Shown here in pieces: positions 59,696 to 64,000 of a stretch of 64,000 nucleotides of DNA (positions are counted from its first letter, which is position 1; the number at the start of each line of letters is the position of its first letter). Origin of the DNA: Acidobacteria bacterium UBA2994. GTDB taxonomy: Bacteria > Acidobacteriota > Vicinamibacteria > Vicinamibacterales > UBA8438. The position numbers and the translations under genes are program-made. Where the stretch lies: assembly GCA_002346545.1 (NCBI GenBank), contig DEAA01000013.1, positions 1 through 64,000 on the forward strand, read 5' to 3'. A model generated the notes under the pieces. That model had not been told where the DNA came from. It made no database searches and saw only the letters and a program-made list of their open reading frames with translations.

Positions 59696-60556
59696 CTAGG
59701 GCTTTGGATGGCCGAGGAGCCACTCGATGACCAGGCGACTGAAGTGGGGCGAGAACTGCGGAACGTGCCCTCCATCCTGGATGGTCCACAACTCAGCTGA
59801 GCCGCCCAGTCGGCAGCCTTCCGTGTAGCGTGTCACCGTTGATTCGGCGCCCGCCAGTCCAGACTCCAGATCGAGGGTGCCGGCGTCGACGCCTTCCACC
59901 GCACATCCGTTGTGGGCGGCCCAGTTCTCCACCGATTCGCGCGCTCCGGGGTGCCCGCCGCCAATAAACTCGCCGGGCTCGTAGGAGATGGCGTCGTCGG
60001 CCGTGCCATGAATCTGCAGGATGTGCACCGGCTCGGAGGGCGCGGACCGTTCCTCGGTCTGGTCCGCGCCGGCCAGGCTCGCGATGGCGGCGAGTGTCTC
60101 GGAACGCTCGTGCGCCATCAGATACGACATGAACCCCCCGTTCGAGTGGCCGAAGAGAAACACGCGCTTGTCGTCGATGGAGTACTCCCGCTTAAGCGCC
60201 GCGATCAGGTCCGAGAGATACGCCACATCGTCCACGTCGCTGCCGTGGAAGTTGCAGCAGGCCGTCGAGGCGTTCCAGAACTGGTTGCCTGAGGCGTTCG
60301 ACTCCTTGGTGCCATCCGGCGCCACGAAGATGAACCCGTAGTCATCGGCCAGGGGGCTGACCTGCATGTAGCTGTCCTGCCCCTGGCCGGTGCTCGTGTA
60401 GCCGTGAATGAGCATGACCAGTGGAGCGGGTTCGCCGGCATCGTAGCTATCGGGCACGATGACCGGCAGTGGGCCTCGACCCGCGTCGATGGTCTGCGCT
60501 GTTGCGGGGCTGGTCACGAGCGACACGAGGGTGATGAGTAGCGCATACCTACGCAT
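59696..60556 (-). CDS. Exported PHB-depolymerase/feruloyl-esterase-like hydrolase
   Basis: The 286-residue protein has a signal peptide and an alpha/beta-hydrolase fold of the LpqC/poly(3-hydroxybutyrate) depolymerase family. LVMLIHGYTSTGQGQDS, the Cys-rich WNASTACCNFHGSDVDDVAY, LFGHSNGGFMSYLMAH with the nucleophile Ser, IHGTADDAISYEPGE (Asp) and IQDGGHVPQFSP (His) are visible. It probably hydrolyses carbohydrate-linked phenolic esters or polyesters outside the cell. It follows the cytochrome c/copper monooxygenase gene by 43 bp on the same strand. Confidence 0.88.
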   Translation of the reverse strand: MRRYALLITLVSLVTSPATAQTIDAGRGPLPVIVPDSYDAGEPAPLVMLIHGYTSTGQGQDSYMQVSPLADDYGFIFVAPDGTKESNASGNQFWNASTACCNFHGSDVDDVAYLSDLIAALKREYSIDDKRVFLFGHSNGGFMSYLMAHERSETLAAIASLAGADQTEERSAPSEPVHILQIHGTADDAISYEPGEFIGGGHPGARESVENWAAHNGCAVEGVDAGTLDLESGLAGAESTVTRYTEGCRLGGSAELWTIQDGGHVPQFSPHFSRLVIEWLLGHPKP

Positions 60557-60599
60557 TGTCGAATCCTCTCTCCACGTGGCGAGGTCCGTGTGTGCGGCC

Positions 60600-62198
60600 T
60601 CAGTTGCCCGCGCCGGCCCGGGCGCCCTCGAAGGTGGAGAATGGCGCGAAGCCGCCCCCCTGAGCCTCGAAATTCCCCTGGATTTCGCCGTCGGTAGCCA
60701 CTTCTCCGGCTACCACGAACTGACCGCCGATTGGGCCCAAGCGCAGCTGTAGGTCGAAACGATAGCTGTCGCCGTCCCACGCGATCGCCTCGGCCGGTAG
60801 CACCAGCAGGTTCCCGCGCATCGGGAGATACCAAGTCCCCTCGCCGGACCGGGGTAGATGGAGAGCGGTGGGGATGGTGCGGCCTCCCAGCATGGGCGCC
60901 GCCAGGTCGATCCGATAGGCGGCGTCCGCCGGCAGCGAGGCGATCAGCGCGTCGCGACGGCTTTCGTCCGTCGCCGGCACGGGACTGACGCCTTCATCAG
61001 CCACGAACTCGAAGACGTTGAACATCATCTCGTCGGTCGTTTGCAGTCCGAAGCCGACGGCCTGGTCCGGGTTGGGATTGTTCGGGTTGGAGGCCGAGTT
61101 GTTGTAGTTGGCCACGATGTCGAGCCGGGTACCGGCGGGGAGCGGTACATGCTGCTCCGGGTAGTAGAACAGCTGCCAGTCGAAGTTGTACTCCGGCACG
61201 TTGATCAGCGACTGCTGCTCGCCATTTGGATAGTTGGCGATTAGGTCCATGTTCAAACCGCGGACGTGCATGTGCGGGAAGTAGGAGATGACATTCACGT
61301 CCTGGTCGACGATGTAGGACGCGCGCACTTCGTGGTTGCTGACGTTGGGCGGAATCTCGAAAGTCATGGTGCCGGCCAGGGCTGCCATGACCTCCTTCTG
61401 CATCTCGCCCTCACCAAAGTACAGGCCGATCTGTGTCTCGTCGCTTTCGGCGGTTCCGCTCGGGTGGTAGTGGGCGTTGATGGTCCACTCCTGACCGGGA
61501 TAGACCCACCGTCCCATCCCTTGGGGGAACTCGTGGGGGTTGGTGCCCACCGACCAGACGGCGAGTACGTCGAAGAAGCCGCTTTCCAGCCCGCGTCCTT
61601 CGGCGCCGCCGCTGCTGGTGAAGATCACCGAGTGATGGGCCACCTTGCGGTTGGAGGGGCGGACCTCGATTCCACGGATCCAGCGTTTCTCTGGCAGGTC
61701 GAGCGTGTGAGACAGGTCAGGGTAGTAGTCCGGGCCTTCCGCCGGGACGTCGACCTTCGGCAGAGTCACGACTAGGTCCGGCTCGCCGAGTTGCCAGCCT
61801 TCGGGGAAACTGGGCAGGGCCGGAAGCATACTTGGATCCCCCTGCGGGGCGCCGGCATCGACCCAGCGGCTGATGATCTCAACCTCGGTGTCTTCGAGCC
61901 GAAGGTCATTCTTGAAATAGCCCAGCGGCGACTCAGCGAACCAGGGCGGCATTTCGCCGCTGACCACCTTGTCGCGGATACCGCGGGCCCAAGGGCGCAC
62001 CTCGTCGTAGCTGCGAAGCGCCATGGGGGCGAGCTCGCCCGGGCGGTGACAGGATACGCAGTTCTCGTACAGGATGGGCGCCACGTCCCGGCTGAACGTG
62101 GGCTGGTCCTGGGCCAGCGCCGGGGCGCCGCCGATTCCGAGCACCATCAACACGGCGCCAACGATCCCGACGCGCGTTCGCACTGCGAGCTGTTCCAT
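60600..62198 (-). CDS. Cytochrome c fused to PHM-like copper monooxygenase
   Basis: The 532-residue exported protein is a longer paralogue of the 22722-23969 product. It has a signal peptide, CVSCH at 47-51 with axial Met in EMPPW near 83, then VAHHSV (His188/189), NAHYHPSG (His243/245), PHMHVRG (His309/311) and DEMMFNVF (Met391), which match the copper ligands of peptidylglycine hydroxylating monooxygenase. An extra C-terminal beta domain (about 410-532) follows. The haem domain likely donates electrons to copper. It is followed by an esterase gene. Substrate unknown. Confidence 0.82.
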   Translation of the reverse strand: MEQLAVRTRVGIVGAVLMVLGIGGAPALAQDQPTFSRDVAPILYENCVSCHRPGELAPMALRSYDEVRPWARGIRDKVVSGEMPPWFAESPLGYFKNDLRLEDTEVEIISRWVDAGAPQGDPSMLPALPSFPEGWQLGEPDLVVTLPKVDVPAEGPDYYPDLSHTLDLPEKRWIRGIEVRPSNRKVAHHSVIFTSSGGAEGRGLESGFFDVLAVWSVGTNPHEFPQGMGRWVYPGQEWTINAHYHPSGTAESDETQIGLYFGEGEMQKEVMAALAGTMTFEIPPNVSNHEVRASYIVDQDVNVISYFPHMHVRGLNMDLIANYPNGEQQSLINVPEYNFDWQLFYYPEQHVPLPAGTRLDIVANYNNSASNPNNPNPDQAVGFGLQTTDEMMFNVFEFVADEGVSPVPATDESRRDALIASLPADAAYRIDLAAPMLGGRTIPTALHLPRSGEGTWYLPMRGNLLVLPAEAIAWDGDSYRFDLQLRLGPIGGQFVVAGEVATDGEIQGNFEAQGGGFAPFSTFEGARAGAGN

Positions 62199-62256
62199 CG
62201 GGGCTCTCCTAGCGGAGTTCAGACAGGAGCGCAGGATACCACGCCGTGCGCGCTTA

Positions 62257-63045
62257 TTAAGGTTTCTTGCGGTCGATGAACGCCTGCATCATGCGGGCCG
62301 GTTCATCGGTTTCGAAGGCGCTGGTGAACGACCTGACGCCCGCCTTCACGGCGTGATCTAGGGCGAGGTCTTCCCATTGCCTGGCTAGCGATTTCTGGAG
62401 CCGGATGGCCCGGGGGCCGCTGGCCGCGATCGAGTGCACCCATCGGTCCACGGCTTCGTCGAGCTGGGAGACGGGTACCGTGCGTTCGACTAGTCCCCAC
62501 TGTTCAGCGCGGACCGCATCGATCGTGTCGCCGGTCAGCACGAGCTCTCGGGCGCGGCCTGTACCGATCAGCCGAGGGAGCAACGCCGCCTCGATGACCG
62601 ATGGAATTCCAACGCGGACCTCCGGCATCGCAAAGATAGCGTCGTCCGCCGCCACCCGTAGATCGCACGAGGCGGCCACTTCGAGTCCGCCACCTAGGCA
62701 GTAGCCCTGGATGCGAGCGATGACCGGCACCGGACATTGGCGGATGGCCGCGCACGCCCCGTGCAGGCGCTCGATGAACACCGGCGCCGAACGCCTTGTC
62801 AGCGAGCGCATCTCGGTGATGTCGGCCCCGCCGATGAAGGCGCGTTCACCGGCCCCGGTCAGCACTACTGCCTGCAGCTCGTCGTCTCTGCCCAGATGAG
62901 TGAACGCGTCGATCATGGCTTCGATCGAGACCGTGTTCAGGACGTTCAGTTTGTCCGGTCGGTTGATCGTAACTCGGGCGCATCGGCCGCCCTCGTCAAG
63001 GGACAGCAGATCGGTTCGGATTTGCGACGTGTGTGATGAAGGCAT
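62257..63045 (-). CDS. Enoyl-CoA hydratase/isomerase family protein
   Basis: The 262-residue protein is a crotonase-fold enzyme with VTINRPDKLNVLNTVSIEAM, GAGERAFIGGADITEMRSL (oxyanion hole), RIQGYCLGGGLEVAASCDLR and FAMPEVRVGIPSVIEAALLP. Members hydrate enoyl-CoAs or isomerise them. A Glu in the second catalytic loop (VRVGIPSVIEA) is present. It is divergent from the SDR gene, 56 bp away. Confidence 0.92.
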   Translation of the reverse strand: MPSSHTSQIRTDLLSLDEGGRCARVTINRPDKLNVLNTVSIEAMIDAFTHLGRDDELQAVVLTGAGERAFIGGADITEMRSLTRRSAPVFIERLHGACAAIRQCPVPVIARIQGYCLGGGLEVAASCDLRVAADDAIFAMPEVRVGIPSVIEAALLPRLIGTGRARELVLTGDTIDAVRAEQWGLVERTVPVSQLDEAVDRWVHSIAASGPRAIRLQKSLARQWEDLALDHAVKAGVRSFTSAFETDEPARMMQAFIDRKKP

Positions 63046-63101
63046 AGTCTCTGTGCGGGGCGCCGGTCTGGCGGCGCCGGACCATTTCAGCAGACGGCAG
63101 G

Positions 63102-63884
63102 ATGGAGCTCAAGGATCGGATCGTGGTGGTGACCGGCGGAGCGTTAGGGATCGGGCGGGCCCTGGTCCGGCGGTTTGCGAGCGAAGGCGCCAGGCACGTG
63201 GTCGTCGTGGACATAGATGGCGACGGGGCGCGCGATGTGGCGGCCGAAGTCGGTGGCACGGCCATTACCGCCGATGTCGGTCACGGGCCGGACATGAGTC
63301 GGGTGGTCCATCAGATCGAAGACGAGGTCGGTTCCATCGACCTGTTCTGTTCTAACGCCGGTCTATTCGTGCCTGGGGATGCAGAGGTCAGCGACGAGTT
63401 GTGGGAGGCCAGCTGGCGAGTCAACGTGCTTGCCCACGTGCACATGGCGCGGACGCTAGTGCCGCGTATGCTCGAGCGAGGTAGGGGCTATCTGCTGCAG
63501 ACGGCGTCGGCGGCCGGTTTGCTGAGCCAGATCGGGTCGGCGCCCTATTCGACGACCAAGCATGCCGCCGTGGGCTTCGCCGAATGGCTGGCGATCACCT
63601 ATGGCGAACGCGGACTACGCGTGTCCGTGCTGTGTCCGCAGGCGGTCCGTACCCGGATGACCGAAGGTGTCGAGGTGGGTACCGTCTCGGCCGTCGACGG
63701 GATGCTCGAGCCAGACGTGGTGGCCGCAGCCGTCGTGCGAGGTCTGGAGGAGGAGCGGTTCCTCATCCTGCCGCATCCGCAGGTCGAGGAGTACATGCGG
63801 CGCAAAGCGGCCGACTATGACCGGTGGCTGCGTGGGATGCGCAAGCTCAAGCAGAGATTCCCGGATGTTTCGGGGGACGGGTAG
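63102..63884 (+). CDS. SDR-family oxidoreductase
   Basis: The 260-residue classical short-chain dehydrogenase has VVTGGALGIGRALVRRF (cofactor), VVVDIDGDGARDVA (Asp favouring NAD), SNAGLFVPGD, QTASAAGLLSQIG with the catalytic Ser and YSTTKHAAVGFAEWLA with Tyr and Lys. The C-terminus is basic (RKAADYDRWLRGMRKLKQRF). Substrate unknown. It is divergent from an enoyl-CoA hydratase gene, and a hydroxyacyl- or alcohol-type substrate is plausible. Confidence 0.9.
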   Translation: MELKDRIVVVTGGALGIGRALVRRFASEGARHVVVVDIDGDGARDVAAEVGGTAITADVGHGPDMSRVVHQIEDEVGSIDLFCSNAGLFVPGDAEVSDELWEASWRVNVLAHVHMARTLVPRMLERGRGYLLQTASAAGLLSQIGSAPYSTTKHAAVGFAEWLAITYGERGLRVSVLCPQAVRTRMTEGVEVGTVSAVDGMLEPDVVAAAVVRGLEEERFLILPHPQVEEYMRRKAADYDRWLRGMRKLKQRFPDVSGDG

Positions 63885-63958
63885 GGCACGACGGCCGTTG
63901 GTGGGCGAGGAGGTGGTAGCCTCGATAGACGAGGTCGATCCGCCACGTTGGGAGACCG

Positions 63959-64000
63959 ATGCGACGCAACATTGTTCACATAGGCGCTGGAGAGCTCAGC
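63959..64000 (+). CDS. Truncated gene, N-terminus only
   Basis: Only 14 codons are present (MRRNIVHIGAGELS). The ATG 63959 follows GGGAG at good spacing. The N-VxxxGAGELx start resembles some PLP-dependent aminotransferases, but the fragment is too short for a firm name. Confidence 0.4.
   Translation, partial: MRRNIVHIGAGELS

Overview
The window is a GC-rich, gene-dense bacterial chromosome segment with no rRNA, tRNA, CRISPR array or recognisable insertion sequence. Two secreted von Willebrand A-like proteins, two PQQ-type quinoproteins, two cytochrome c/copper-monooxygenase fusions, many beta-oxidation genes and encoded selenocysteine together suggest an uncultured aerobic Acidobacteriota, most likely Vicinamibacteria. 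That placement is inference from gene content.

Layout. 0.5-7 kb holds a secreted hydrolase coupled to a lipoprotein ADP-ribosylglycohydrolase-like protein, SelO, a DksA/TraR zinc finger and a DUF3604 lipoprotein. 7.3-12.3 kb is a looser, less GC-rich accessory stretch of small minus-strand genes: tandem paralogous exported proteins, a GYD protein and a broken DUF4440 gene. 12.5-22.3 kb is dominated by acyl-CoA metabolism, including a phosphotransferase-thiolase-dehydrogenase operon resembling the LvaA/LvaC and ACAD10/11 route for 4-hydroxyacyl-CoAs. 22.7-27.2 kb has a cytochrome c-copper monooxygenase fusion, a BCCT transporter and a serine hydrolase.

27.2-39.7 kb contains the most unusual content: two separate cassettes, each with a UGSC-motif selenoprotein read through an in-frame TGA and a paralogous partner protein of about 350 residues. 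Cassette 1 (27196-30177) ends in a LarA-type nickel-pincer racemase/epimerase; cassette 2 (35887-39666) has a thioredoxin-like domain fused to the partner and ends in a sodium:solute symporter. Both UGA codons are followed by the same 8-bp hairpin with a GU-starting triloop, 19 nt downstream, a good bacterial SECIS candidate. Between the cassettes lie a PQQ dehydrogenase, a membrane glycosyltransferase-like protein and a FadJ-type enzyme.

39.7-51 kb holds a VWA-like protein, a nucleoside hydrolase coupled to a second PQQ dehydrogenase, a metallo-beta-lactamase-fold enzyme, a double GlcG/HbpS-domain protein, and a head-to-head pair of an FHA-GAF-adenylate cyclase and a type II NADH dehydrogenase carrying a cyclic-nucleotide-binding domain. 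51-64 kb holds a second VWA-like protein, an MFS transporter, a repeat protein, dienelactone hydrolase, a HAD/quinone-oxidoreductase pair, chorismate synthase, an NHL/amidating-lyase-like protein, an esterase, a second cytochrome c-copper monooxygenase, an enoyl-CoA hydratase, an SDR, and the start of a gene cut by the window edge.
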